Translations under genes and position numbers: made by a program
Shown here: positions 35,049 to 43,947 of the stretch, piece after piece
Numbering within the stretch: position 1 is the first letter of the stretch
Layout: each line of letters begins with the position of its first letter
The notes under the pieces: generated by a model
What the model saw: only the letters and a program-made list of their open reading frames with translations
What the model was told of the DNA's origin: nothing
Database searches by the model: none
Source: Candidatus Nanopelagicus limnes
GTDB lineage: Bacteria > Actinomycetota > Actinomycetes > Nanopelagicales > Nanopelagicaceae
Direction: 5' to 3'
DNA: 64,000 nucleotides
Assembly: GCF_002287885.2 (NCBI RefSeq)
Contig: NZ_CP016768.2
Span: 744,001 to 808,000, forward strand

Positions 35049-36036
35049 TATAAGGTTTTCTTCCCATATCCATATTGGCAATCTTGACTCGACTTCCAGA
35101 TCTTGGAGCATGCAACATGCGGTCTGGTCCTAAATAAATTGCCACATGTGAAATTGGTTTTCCAAAAAACACTAAATCACCCGGTTGTAAATCTTTCCTA
35201 GCGATCGCTTTGCCATATCTATATTGCGCTCTTGATGAGTGCGGTAGTGATACACCAGCTGCGCCAAAAGCTCGCATCGTCAAACCAGAGCAATCCCAGT
35301 AGGTGAGGCCATCTGCGCCAAAGACATACTTATCGCCAATTTGAGCTAGCGCATATTTAATTGCAGTACCTCCCCGGCCTGAAACACCTGAGTACTTTCC
35401 AGCATCACTTAAAGATTTTTGTTGATCGGCATCCTCTTGATCATTAGTTAGCTTGGCCAAACGCTCTCGTTCAGCAGCGGTTAATTTAGCTAACAATTCT
35501 TCAGCTTCTTTAAGTTTTGAGTTTGCAAGCGCTAGCTGTCTGGTGAACTTGGCTTCTGCCGCCTTAACCATCGCTAATTTGTCTGCAACAGTTAATGAGG
35601 TCGCAGTTAATCTTTGGGTTGCAACTGAAAACTTCTTTAAATCTGCAGTTTTTTGTCTTGTTACTGCTTCTAAAGATCCGGCAGCAGATAGATATAGTCC
35701 TGGATCAGTTGAGAAAAGTAACTCTAAGGATTGGCTAAGTGGACCTGACTTATAACGCTCATTTGCAATCGCGCCGATTGTTTTATTAAGAGCGGTAACT
35801 GATGCACCCTGCTGGCTAGCTTGCTGTTGGACTGTATCTAAAGTTTTCTTTAACTTTGCTAATTGCACCTTGGCCTCTTGTGCGCCTTCGGCCGCCTCTG
35901 TTGCCTGCTCTTGTAAATCTCTAACTCTGCCCTGAACTTCAATTAAATTAGGGGCAGCGTTGGCCGGAATTGGATAAAGAATTCCTGCGCCAATTACTAG
36001 GGCAAAAAACACCCGAGACATACTTCTCATTTTCAA
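35029..36036 (-). CDS. Secreted NlpC/P60 peptidoglycan endopeptidase (RipA-like)
   Basis: A 335-residue exported hydrolase that cleaves stem peptides. It has a signal peptide (1-27, cleavage near ANA). An extended coiled coil follows (about 33-210, rich in Ala, Lys, Glu and Gln). The C-terminal NlpC/P60 domain has catalytic C249 (YWDCSGL) and H297 (ISHVAIYLG), with HAPRSGSRV after. The coiled coil plus C40 domain is the layout of actinobacterial division/growth hydrolases. It lies upstream of the PimB-like gene, an order conserved in actinobacteria. Confidence 0.92.
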   Translation of the reverse strand: MKMRSMSRVFFALVIGAGILYPIPANAAPNLIEVQGRVRDLQEQATEAAEGAQEAKVQLAKLKKTLDTVQQQASQQGASVTALNKTIGAIANERYKSGPLSQSLELLFSTDPGLYLSAAGSLEAVTRQKTADLKKFSVATQRLTATSLTVADKLAMVKAAEAKFTRQLALANSKLKEAEELLAKLTAAERERLAKLTNDQEDADQQKSLSDAGKYSGVSGRGGTAIKYALAQIGDKYVFGADGLTYWDCSGLTMRAFGAAGVSLPHSSRAQYRYGKAIARKDLQPGDLVFFGKPISHVAIYLGPDRMLHAPRSGSRVKIANMDMGRKPYIGARRL

Positions 36037-36123
36037 AGGCTAACCGCCATCACGTCGCCAACTCAAGCCAACTTAAGCGTGATGTGCTGAGAATTATCTA
36101 AATTTCCAACCTTTTTTCATGAT

Positions 36124-36342
36124 TTAGCCAATTTTCTTCACCTGTTTTTGATTTGGTGGATTTGGCACAAATCGCAAGGGCGGCACCAATCCAACGGAAG
36201 AGAGATTATTTATTGCAGCTTTATCAGCATTACTTAATTCAGCTTTTTTACCAGCAGCTGGCTTGATATCAAGCAGCACTGATACAACACAATCGCCACA
36301 GGCGATCTGGCGCATTACACAACTATCACAATCGATGATCAT
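36124..36342 (-). CDS. 72-residue zinc-ribbon-like protein
   Basis: A small protein starting MIIDCDSCVMRQIACGDCVVSVLL, with two CxxC-type pairs (C5/C8 and C15/C18) that could bind one zinc ion. A Pro-rich tail (VPPLRFVPNPPNQ) follows. It belongs to an actinobacterial family of unknown function as far as I can tell. A -10-like TAACCT (36354-36349) lies 6 nt before the ATG and there is no Shine-Dalgarno site. It is divergent from the RibD-like gene. Confidence 0.7.
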   Translation of the reverse strand: MIIDCDSCVMRQIACGDCVVSVLLDIKPAAGKKAELSNADKAAINNLSSVGLVPPLRFVPNPPNQKQVKKIG

Positions 36343-36348
36343 GATAAA

Positions 36349-36382
36349 AGGTTAGGTGACAGCACTGACACTTGGGTAACCT
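36349..36382. promoter_or_regulatory. Divergent leaderless promoter pair
   Basis: AGGTTA at 36349-36354 (TAACCT on the minus strand, 6 nt before the zinc-ribbon ATG) and TAACCT at 36377-36382 (7 nt before the ATG at 36390) are identical -10 hexamers in opposite orientation, 22 bp apart. Confidence 0.55.
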
Positions 36383-36389
36383 GTGGGGT

Positions 36390-36923
36390 ATGCGCTCTGT
36401 AATCACCTCCGCCAATTTGATTGTTGGAGCCGATGGCTCAACCACCCTAGCTGGCTCCTCTATCGGGCTATCAACTGAAGAGGATCGAAGAAGATTTCAT
36501 GATCTTCGATCAAAAAATGATTTAATCCTGATTGGAGGCAACACTGCAAGGCGGGAACCATATAAGCGAACTCCGATTCCCCTTTATATCCTCACCCACA
36601 CAAAAGTTAGGTTGCAACCAAAAAATCAGTTGGTAAAACAATTTGCACTTACCCCAGCCGCCATGATCGAAGAGATTAAAAGTAGTTTTAACCCAGAACA
36701 AAGCGCAACAATAAATTTATTAGTAGAGGCTGGCCCCGCTCTATTAAAACAGATGATTGAAGCCGGATTAATAGATAACCTTTATCTAACGGTAAATCTA
36801 GAAAAAACTGGTGATAATTCAATCTCCATGACAGATCTAACTAAAGGTTTTGAATTAATCAGCCGTGAAAACATCACCCCTTGTGATTTTCTTTACTATA
36901 AAAAAACTAACCAAGTGAGATAA
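36390..36923 (+). CDS. RibD C-terminal-like (dihydrofolate reductase fold) reductase
   Basis: A 177-residue protein with the RibD/DHFR-like reductase pattern: VITSANLIVGADGSTTLAG at the N-terminus, then LILIGGNTARREPY, and LLVEAGPALLKQMIEAGLIDNLYLTV. It is shorter than bacterial RibD and has no deaminase domain. It may be a pyrimidine reductase of riboflavin synthesis or one of the many uncharacterised relatives. No other rib gene is nearby. The ATG at 36390 is preferred over an upstream in-frame TTG because the family begins here and TAACCT lies 7 nt upstream. It overlaps the EamA gene by 17 bp. Confidence 0.72.
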   Translation: MRSVITSANLIVGADGSTTLAGSSIGLSTEEDRRRFHDLRSKNDLILIGGNTARREPYKRTPIPLYILTHTKVRLQPKNQLVKQFALTPAAMIEEIKSSFNPEQSATINLLVEAGPALLKQMIEAGLIDNLYLTVNLEKTGDNSISMTDLTKGFELISRENITPCDFLYYKKTNQVR

Positions 36924-37746
36924 CTGCAACTCCTACGATTGCAAATCCAATTCCAACATACTGGATTTTATGTAATCTCTCATGCAAAATTTTAAAAGCA
37001 AGCAATGCGGTAACAATTGGATAAAGGGAACCAAGAACCACTGCGAGAGAAACTAATCCCTTAGTAGTTGCAACTCCTAGTAACAAATTAGCAATAAAAT
37101 CTGCTCCACCAATCCCTATTAAAACTGGAAGATCCTTCTTTTTAAATCCGCCAAGTGTGCGAAAGCGAGCAAATAAAAATAAGGCAATAATGAAGGTTGA
37201 AAAGCGCATGGTCGTCATGGTCATAATTGCACTACTCGCCGAGCCTTTAGCAATAAATGCAACTGCTGCGCCAAATCCAAAAGCTGCGATAACTGCAAAA
37301 ACTATTGGCTTAACCGCTAAACCACCTTTTAACTCAGGACCACTTGCAAATACTGCGCCAGTTAACGCAATGCCCATACCAAGTAATTGAGCAGAACTTG
37401 GTTTTTCACCATTTATGAATGCGATTGTTAATGGAATCAAAACACTTAAGGCGCTAATTGGTGCAACTACACCCATTCGACCAGTTGCAAGGCCAGAGTA
37501 GAAGGCAACCAAACCAATAAAGCCAAGTAAGCCTGCGCACACACCAGATAAGAAATATCCATCCCAAGAAAGATTTGGTCTTAGCCAAGATGAGCTAACT
37601 AGAATAATTGTTATTCCAATTAATAATCCAAATGCTTGTGAAACGGCAGTTACTGCAATTGCTTGATATCGCTTGGACAATTTGCCGCCAAAGAAATCAG
37701 CACTACCCCAAAGTATTGAGGAGAAAATTGCTAAAAGTGATGCCAT
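36907..37746 (-). CDS. EamA/DMT-family transporter
   Basis: A 279-residue protein of about ten membrane segments in two EamA repeats. The first repeat begins LLAIFSSILWGSADFFGGKLSKRY and the second starts near residue 145 (PIVFAVIAAFGFGAAVAF). The end is VGIGFAIVGVAVISLG. Members move metabolites out of the cell; the substrate is unknown. A -10-like TAGGCT (37758-37753) lies 6 nt before the ATG. Confidence 0.85.
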   Translation of the reverse strand: MASLLAIFSSILWGSADFFGGKLSKRYQAIAVTAVSQAFGLLIGITIILVSSSWLRPNLSWDGYFLSGVCAGLLGFIGLVAFYSGLATGRMGVVAPISALSVLIPLTIAFINGEKPSSAQLLGMGIALTGAVFASGPELKGGLAVKPIVFAVIAAFGFGAAVAFIAKGSASSAIMTMTTMRFSTFIIALFLFARFRTLGGFKKKDLPVLIGIGGADFIANLLLGVATTKGLVSLAVVLGSLYPIVTALLAFKILHERLHKIQYVGIGFAIVGVAVISLG

Positions 37747-37840
37747 CTGCCAAGCCTACTAGGTTGCATTTGAACTTATTTATTTTCTACTTCGCTCGTG
37801 GCTTCACCTGCTTTTGCCAACGGCAATTTATCCTTAGACA

Positions 37841-38380
37841 GTGAAAAAAACTTTTGATCAAGTAATTGCACCAATTTTGGCGTTAAAGCCAAGAGGTGAA
37901 ATTTTGCTTGAATCAGTTCCGGCTCCCCAAAAACTTGCACCCCACGCATTAGCAATGACCGCTGATGTTTTAGAGGATGCAGCAACAGGCAGATTTGTAT
38001 TACTGCATGATCCAGCCGGCCAAGAAGGTTGGGGTGGTCAATGGCGATGCGTAACTTTTGCTCGGGCTGCAATTGATTTAGAGATGGCATCTGATCCGCT
38101 ACTGCCAGAAATTGGTTGGGCTTGGCTGCTTGAATCACTCAAGAAAAATAATTGTGATTTTATAAATCCAAGTGGCACGGTAACTAGAGTTGCCAGTGCA
38201 TCCTTTGGGGAATTAGTTGAACGAGATGAAGATTCTGAAATTGAAGTTCGTGCATCCTGGACACCTACTAATGAAGAAAACTTAGCCGAACATGTAAATG
38301 CCTGGCTTGAGCTATTGGCAATTTCAGCAGGTCTAGAGCCAATCCCCCATGGAGTTAGTTCAATCTCTCGTAGCAACTAG
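37841..38380 (+). CDS. DUF3000 family protein
   Basis: A 179-residue soluble protein. It has VPAPQKLAPHALAMTADVLEDAATGRFVLLHDPAGQEGWGG-type sequence at about 28-68 and a conserved-looking ASFGELVERDEDSEIEVRASWTP region. It matches the actinobacterial DUF3000 family, which lies just before the RNase D gene (Rv2680-Rv2681, from memory). The function is unknown. The GTG at 37841 has a -10-like TATCCT (37829-37834) 6 nt upstream. It is followed 13 bp later by the RNase D gene. Confidence 0.85.
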   Translation: MKKTFDQVIAPILALKPRGEILLESVPAPQKLAPHALAMTADVLEDAATGRFVLLHDPAGQEGWGGQWRCVTFARAAIDLEMASDPLLPEIGWAWLLESLKKNNCDFINPSGTVTRVASASFGELVERDEDSEIEVRASWTPTNEENLAEHVNAWLELLAISAGLEPIPHGVSSISRSN

Positions 38381-38393
38381 AATAAAGTAATTC

Positions 38394-39677
38394 ATGCTTA
38401 CCCCTTTGCTCTCACCTCGCCATGGCACACCAGAAATTGTTGCCACTGAAAGTGATTTTGAAAAAGTAATCACCGCTCTCTTAAAAGGTGAGGGGCCAAT
38501 TGCAATTGATGCCGAACGCGCATCTGGTTATCGATATAGCCAGCGGGCATATTTAATTCAGATCTATCGCAAAGGCGGCGGACTACATTTAATTGATCCA
38601 ATTCCATTAAAGGATTCAAAACTTTGGCAGCGGTTTAACACTGAATTTTCTGATATCGAATGGGTAATTCATGCCAGTACTCAAGATCTTCCTTGTTTGA
38701 TTGAGGTTGGATTAAAGCCAAAACAATTATTTGATACTGAATTAGGGGCAAGAATTGCCGGTTGTCCAAGGGTTGGCTTAGGTGCTTTGGCTGAAAGTTT
38801 GTTAGAGCTTCAACTCGCAAAAGAACACTCCGCAGTTGATTGGTCCATCAGACCTTTAAGAACTGAGTGGATTACTTATGCGGCGTTAGATGTTGATATC
38901 TTGCTTGATATCAGAGACAAAGTTGAGCAGCTATTAACTGAGCAGAAAAAACTTAAGTGGGCAGAGCAAGATTTTGCTTCGATCATAAAAAACTATCAAG
39001 ATTATGAATTCACCGATTCGCCAAAATCAGATAGATGGCGGCGAACCTCAGGTATGCATAAGGTGCGCGATCGTTTGAGTATGACCATAATTAGAGATCT
39101 TTGGCTCTCGCGAGATGAGTTAGCTCGTGAGATAGATCTTGCCCCAGGTCGAGTTTTAGGTGATGAAGCAATAGTGGAGTTAGCAATTAAGCGACCAGAT
39201 AATTTAGAGGAGGTCGCCAAGGTAATTGGGTGGCGAACTCGGTTAGAAGCACCACCTTTTAGTCGTTGGTTAAAGGTTTTAACTGCATCACTAAAAACTC
39301 CGATTGAGGATCAGGTGGAGCTTCGGGTGGCATCCCAATCCATGCCACCAATTAAGATTTGGAAGGAGAAAAATCCGCTTGGCTATGCCCGCTTAACCCA
39401 CGCCCGCGCTGCCTTAATTGAATTATCAAAACTATTACAAATTCCAACCGAGAATTTAATAACACCTGATTATGTAAAACGTATTTGTTGGCAAGAGCCA
39501 CCTACCAATATGAGTGAATATGAAAATTTTGTCGAAGGTGAGTTAACAAGATTGGGTGCCAGAAGTTGGCAGATGGAGCAGGTGGTTAGCGTTATCGCCC
39601 CTCACCTATCTGCCACAGAAGCCCTAGTAGTACCTGAGATCGCAGAAGCCGAAACCGAGGCGCCAGTAGCCCCTTAA
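38394..39677 (+). CDS. rnd: Ribonuclease D-like 3'-5' exonuclease with HRDC domain
   Basis: A 427-residue exonuclease. The DEDDy domain spans about 15-190: Exo I is AIDAERASGYRYSQ, Exo II HASTQDLPCL, and Exo III contains YAALDVDILLDI. An HRDC domain follows (about 212-295, LSMTIIRDLWLSRDELAREIDLAPGRVLGDEAIVELA). A C-terminal region about 130 residues long ends in an Ala/Glu-rich tail. It probably trims structured RNA 3' ends. It is the second gene of the DUF3000-rnd unit. Between its stop and the FTR1 gene is a 30-bp perfect inverted repeat. Confidence 0.92.
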   Translation: MLTPLLSPRHGTPEIVATESDFEKVITALLKGEGPIAIDAERASGYRYSQRAYLIQIYRKGGGLHLIDPIPLKDSKLWQRFNTEFSDIEWVIHASTQDLPCLIEVGLKPKQLFDTELGARIAGCPRVGLGALAESLLELQLAKEHSAVDWSIRPLRTEWITYAALDVDILLDIRDKVEQLLTEQKKLKWAEQDFASIIKNYQDYEFTDSPKSDRWRRTSGMHKVRDRLSMTIIRDLWLSRDELAREIDLAPGRVLGDEAIVELAIKRPDNLEEVAKVIGWRTRLEAPPFSRWLKVLTASLKTPIEDQVELRVASQSMPPIKIWKEKNPLGYARLTHARAALIELSKLLQIPTENLITPDYVKRICWQEPPTNMSEYENFVEGELTRLGARSWQMEQVVSVIAPHLSATEALVVPEIAEAETEAPVAP

Positions 39678-39688
39678 GTATGTGATCG

Positions 39689-39718
39689 GAATTACGCAAC
39701 ACTTAAGTTGCGTAATTC
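39689..39718. promoter_or_regulatory. Perfect 12-6-12 inverted repeat upstream of the FTR1 gene
   Basis: GAATTACGCAAC (39689-39700), ACTTAA, GTTGCGTAATTC (39707-39718): the arms are perfectly complementary. With the -10-like TATGCT at 39732-39737, the expected -35 position (about 39709-39714) falls in the right arm, so an operator is likely. As RNA it would form a strong hairpin after rnd, but no T-run follows. Confidence 0.7.
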
Positions 39719-39743
39719 AATCCCCTTGGAATATGCTCAATCC

Positions 39744-40559
39744 ATGCTTAGCACCTTCTTAATCGCCCTTCGTGAGGGGTTAGAGGCTGCCTTAATCGTT
39801 GGAATCTTGGTCGCATACGTTGTTAAGACTGGTCGACGTAATCTTCTAGTTCCAATTTGGACTGGTGTGGGTATAGCACTTGCTGCAAGTTTTGCACTCG
39901 GTGGATTTTTATCATTTACCTCAGCTGAGTTAAGCGAGCGCGGTGAGCAATTCTTTGCCGGCACCACCTCATTCCTAGCAGTTGGTCTTGTTACTTGGAT
40001 GGTTTTTTGGATGAAGCGTGCGGCTAGAACTTTAAGGGAAGAGCTACATGGCAAGGTAGATAACGCATTATCTGCAGGCCCATTTGCACTTGCTGCAGCT
40101 GCTTTTTTCGCAGTTGCACGTGAAGGACTTGAGACTGCCCTTTTTGTTTACACAAATTTTAAAACAGTTGCAGCCACCTCATCTGCCTCAATCGGTTTGG
40201 TTGCAGGGCTAGCACTTGCGGTGATCTTGGGTTACATGATTTATAACCGCTCGATTAAATTGAATTTAAGTAAGTTTTTCACTATCACTGGTATTGCCTT
40301 AATCATTGTGGCAGCGGGCGTACTTTCCTATGGTGTGCATGAGTATCAAGAGCTGGGTTGGATTCCAGGTGATGGTTCATACGCTTGGGATATCTCATCG
40401 GTAATGGCAAAGGATTCAATTGCTGGCACAATTCTTGCCGGCACAATTGGCTTTGATGTGAACACCTCTTGGGTGCAACTCTTCTTATATGTGAGCTACC
40501 TAGCGATCGTGCTGCGCCTGTATACAAAATCAACGCCTGCCAAAACATTAGTTAAATAA
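39744..40559 (+). CDS. FTR1-family iron permease
   Basis: A 271-residue membrane permease with two REGLE iron-binding motifs (LREGLEAALIVG near the N-terminus and AREGLETALFVYTN near the middle) in an approximately seven-helix layout, as in EfeU/Ftr1p. An in-frame TTG at 39708 is rejected; MLSTFLIALREGLEA at 39744 is where the family begins, and TATGCT lies 6 nt upstream. The partner genes efeO and efeB are absent nearby, so it is an orphan permease here. A large inverted repeat covers its promoter. Confidence 0.9.
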   Translation: MLSTFLIALREGLEAALIVGILVAYVVKTGRRNLLVPIWTGVGIALAASFALGGFLSFTSAELSERGEQFFAGTTSFLAVGLVTWMVFWMKRAARTLREELHGKVDNALSAGPFALAAAAFFAVAREGLETALFVYTNFKTVAATSSASIGLVAGLALAVILGYMIYNRSIKLNLSKFFTITGIALIIVAAGVLSYGVHEYQELGWIPGDGSYAWDISSVMAKDSIAGTILAGTIGFDVNTSWVQLFLYVSYLAIVLRLYTKSTPAKTLVK

Positions 40560-40639
40560 GCACTCTCCCACTACCCATTTTCTCTACTGGCGGGTAACCT
40601 AGCCTTATATCCAAGCAGTGAACTAGCTAGGGGCTAAAA

Positions 40640-41845
40640 ATGAGTAAAACTGCAAGTGCAAAAACCAATGTTGTCTTAGTTGACGCAGTTCGTACTCCAT
40701 TTGGTAAAGCAGGTTCTCTTTACTCCCAAACTAGAGCTGATGACATTATGGTTCGCTGCATTCGTGGGTTATTAGAGCGAAATCCAAATCTTCCGTTAGA
40801 TCAAATTGATGATGTAGCAATTGCTGCTGCAACTCAAACTGGTGATCAAGGCATGAATATTGGTCGATCAGTTTCAATTTTAGCTGGCATTCCAAAATCA
40901 GTTCCTGGTTACTCAATTGATCGCTGGTGTGCTGGCGCGCTAACTGCAGTTACCACAATTGCTGGTGGCATAAATATGGGTGCTTATGATTTAGCAATCG
41001 CAGGCGGCGTTGAACATATGGGAAATCACCCAATGGGTGATGGCATGGATCCAAATCCAAGATACTTAGCTGAAAAAATTGTTGATACTGATGCACTGCA
41101 AATGGGCGCCACTGCTGAGCGATTACATGACAAATTCCCTCACCTTACGAAGGAGCGGGCAGATAAGTACGCATTAGCATCACAACAAAAAACTGCTGCC
41201 GCCTATGCTGCAAATAAAATTCAACCAGATTTAATTCCAGTTGCAACAAGAAATGTTGAGGCTGGTTGGGGTGTGGCAACAGTTGATGAACCGCCAAGAC
41301 CGCAGACCACACTTGAAGCATTAGCTGCACTTAAAACACCATTTAGAGCAGCAGGGCGAGTAACTGCTGGAAATGCTGCCGGTTTAAATGATGGCGCAAC
41401 TGCAGCAATCTTGGCATCTGAGGAAAAAGCTAAAGAATTAAATCTGCCAATTAAAGCTAAGTTAGTTTCTTTTGCATTCGCCGGTGTTGAGCCAGAGATC
41501 ATGGGTTATGGACCAGTGCCAAGCACAATTAAAGCTTTGAAAAAAGCTGGCTTAGATATTGCCGATATTGGTTTGTTTGAGGTTAATGAAGCATTTGCAA
41601 TCCAAGTACTTTCATTTTTAGATCACTTTGGTATTGCCGATGATGATAAGCGAGTAAATATTTATGGTGGGGCGATTGCAGTTGGTCATCCCCTGGCTTC
41701 ATCAGGAGTTAGATTAATTTTAAATCTTGCCAATGGCTTTAAAGAGCACCCAGAGGTTAGATACGGAATAACCACTATGTGTATTGGCTTAGGTATGGGC
41801 GGCACAATAATCTGGGAAAACCCTAATTACAAAGGTAATAAATAA
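40640..41845 (+). CDS. fadA: Acetyl-CoA acetyltransferase / 3-ketoacyl-CoA thiolase
   Basis: A 401-residue thiolase. The nucleophile C97 is in SIDRWCAGAL (more often CSSG; CAG is seen in FadA-type actinobacterial thiolases). H350 is in GGAIAVGHPLASSG, and C381 in CIGLGMGG. It performs thiolytic cleavage in beta-oxidation together with fadB, which begins within its stop codon (TAATG). A Shine-Dalgarno AGGGG precedes the ATG. Confidence 0.92.
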   Translation: MSKTASAKTNVVLVDAVRTPFGKAGSLYSQTRADDIMVRCIRGLLERNPNLPLDQIDDVAIAAATQTGDQGMNIGRSVSILAGIPKSVPGYSIDRWCAGALTAVTTIAGGINMGAYDLAIAGGVEHMGNHPMGDGMDPNPRYLAEKIVDTDALQMGATAERLHDKFPHLTKERADKYALASQQKTAAAYAANKIQPDLIPVATRNVEAGWGVATVDEPPRPQTTLEALAALKTPFRAAGRVTAGNAAGLNDGATAAILASEEKAKELNLPIKAKLVSFAFAGVEPEIMGYGPVPSTIKALKKAGLDIADIGLFEVNEAFAIQVLSFLDHFGIADDDKRVNIYGGAIAVGHPLASSGVRLILNLANGFKEHPEVRYGITTMCIGLGMGGTIIWENPNYKGNK

Positions 41846-43947
41846 TGTCTGATGTTTTAGCAGCCGCACCTGATGAAGTAGTAACCAATGCAATTGTGCA
41901 GATGGTTTCACTCTCTGCCTTTGGCGCTACCGGTAACCTTGCCTTAATCACACTAGATAATGGCGCAGACCATAATCGCCCAAATACTTTTGGACCAGCA
42001 TCCTTAGCAGCACTTTCTGCTGCAATTGATGAGGCGCAAAAATCAGATGCAGTAGCAATTGCCGTAACTGGTAAGCCATTTATATTTGCTGCTGGCGCTG
42101 ATCTTTCGGCGATGAGTTTTCTAAAGGATAAATCTCAAGCAGTTGCAATCGGAGATTTAGGCCATGAGGTCTTTCTAAAATTGCATGAGAGTAAGAAGCC
42201 AACCTTTGCTTTTATAAATGGATTAGCACTAGGTGGTGGCTTAGAGGTTGGACTTAACTGTCACTATCGAACCTTGGCAACAACTGCCTTCACCGGCTTA
42301 CCAGAGTGTTTCCTAGGTTTAGTTCCAGGTTGGGGTGGGGCAACACTTCTGCCAAAACTAATTGGACCAGAAAATGCGGTTCAAGTAATTATTTTAAATG
42401 CACTAAATAACAACACAATGATGAAAGCAAAGGACGCACTTTCATTGGGCGTAGTAGACGCTGTTTATGAACCATCTGATTTTATTGAACACTCAGTTAA
42501 ATTTGCCGCTGATGTTTTAAGTGCAAAGAAGAAGATTGAACGCAAAGATTTTAGTAAGGATTCTGCTGGCTTTGAAAAAGCAATCGCAACGGGTAAAGCA
42601 GCGATTGCCAAGAAATATAGTGGCGCCCAGATCCCATCCCCACTTGCAGCCCTTGATTTAATCAAAGCAGCGCAAAGTAATTCAGTAAGAGATGGCTTTG
42701 CTGCTGAAACTAAGGTTCTAGCTGATTTAGTAATGAGTGATTCATTACGCGCATCCCTTTACTCATTTAATCTAATTCAGAAAAAACGCAAGAAGGTTGA
42801 AGGAGCTCCAAAACCAGCACTTGCTAGAAAGATAACTCGAGTTGGCGTCGTTGGCGCTGGTCTTATGGCATCTCAATTGGCATTGCTAATGCTTCGAAAT
42901 CTTAAGGTCCCAGTTGTAATCACCGATCTTGACCAAGAGCGAGTTGATAAAGGATTGGCTTGGATTAAAAATGAGATTCAAAAATTAGTTGATAAGAAGC
43001 GATTATCCCCTGAATCAGCAGCTAGATTGTTAACAAATATCTCTGGCTCAGTTGATAAGAAGATCTTTGCAAATGCTGACTTTGTAATTGAAGCAATCTT
43101 TGAAGAGTTGTCATTAAAGCAAAAGTTATTTAAAGAGCTTGAGGCGATTGTTACACCAGAGTGCATCTTGGCAACAAATACCTCTTCCCTTTCAGTTGAG
43201 GCGATGAGTGAAGGATTGAAGAATCCAGAGCGAGTTGTTGGATTTCACTTCTTTAATCCAGTTGCAATTATGCCGCTGCTTGAGGTGGCAAGAACTACTA
43301 AAACAGATGATGCCACCACAGCCACAGCAATAAATATTGGTAAAGATTTAAAGAAGACAATGGTGATTGTTAAAGATGCGCCAGCTTTTGTGGTTAATCG
43401 TCTATTAACTCGTTTTATGGGCGAGGTAACAGATGCAATGGATGAAGGCACGCCATATGAGGTAGCAGATGCTGCAATGGCTCCCCTAGGTTTTCCAATG
43501 TCATCCCTTGAATTACTTGGTTTAGTTGGCCCAGGAGTTGCATTGCATGTGGCTGAAACTTTAAATAAAAACCTTGGTCCACGTTACAAAATTTCGCCAA
43601 CTATGCAGCGGTTTGTAAAAGATGGGGTAAAAACATTTTATGTAAAGGATTCAAATGGTGTTAACACGGTTAATCCTGCAGCACTGGCTCTGCTTGAAAA
43701 AGGAAGCACACCATCAACAGCTGAGCAGGTCAGAAAGCGCGCTCTTGAAGCATTAGCAACTGAGGCAAAGATGATGCTGGACGAAGGGGTGGTTTCAACT
43801 CCACAAGAGATTGATATTTGCATGTTGCTAGGTTCAGGATGGCCAATGCACCTTGGTGGAATTTTGCCTTACTTAGATCGAGAAGGAATTAGCGAAGCGG
43901 TTTGCGGCGCTCGTTTTCATCCAAAGGGCGTGGCATCACTTCCTTAA
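41845..43947 (+). CDS. fadB: Fatty-acid oxidation complex alpha subunit (enoyl-CoA hydratase / 3-hydroxyacyl-CoA dehydrogenase)
   Basis: A 700-residue bifunctional protein. Residues about 15-240 are crotonase (GKPFIFAAGADLSAM, then FINGLALGGGLEVGLNC and PECFLGLVPGWGG). From about 330 comes the NAD-binding domain (VGVVGAGLMASQLALLML), then NTSSLSVEAMSEG and GFHFFNPVAIMPLLEV, and the C-terminal HADH domain. The NAD motif reads GAGLMASQLA rather than the usual GxGxMGxxIA. It forms an operon with fadA. Its last 59 bp overlap the convergent dxs gene. Confidence 0.93.
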   Translation: MSDVLAAAPDEVVTNAIVQMVSLSAFGATGNLALITLDNGADHNRPNTFGPASLAALSAAIDEAQKSDAVAIAVTGKPFIFAAGADLSAMSFLKDKSQAVAIGDLGHEVFLKLHESKKPTFAFINGLALGGGLEVGLNCHYRTLATTAFTGLPECFLGLVPGWGGATLLPKLIGPENAVQVIILNALNNNTMMKAKDALSLGVVDAVYEPSDFIEHSVKFAADVLSAKKKIERKDFSKDSAGFEKAIATGKAAIAKKYSGAQIPSPLAALDLIKAAQSNSVRDGFAAETKVLADLVMSDSLRASLYSFNLIQKKRKKVEGAPKPALARKITRVGVVGAGLMASQLALLMLRNLKVPVVITDLDQERVDKGLAWIKNEIQKLVDKKRLSPESAARLLTNISGSVDKKIFANADFVIEAIFEELSLKQKLFKELEAIVTPECILATNTSSLSVEAMSEGLKNPERVVGFHFFNPVAIMPLLEVARTTKTDDATTATAINIGKDLKKTMVIVKDAPAFVVNRLLTRFMGEVTDAMDEGTPYEVADAAMAPLGFPMSSLELLGLVGPGVALHVAETLNKNLGPRYKISPTMQRFVKDGVKTFYVKDSNGVNTVNPAALALLEKGSTPSTAEQVRKRALEALATEAKMMLDEGVVSTPQEIDICMLLGSGWPMHLGGILPYLDREGISEAVCGARFHPKGVASLP

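Noticed and set aside
36037..36123. c-di-AMP (ydaO) riboswitch before the NlpC/P60 gene
   Set aside because: Such riboswitches precede cell-wall hydrolases in some actinobacteria, but only 87 bp is available and none of the core motifs is seen.
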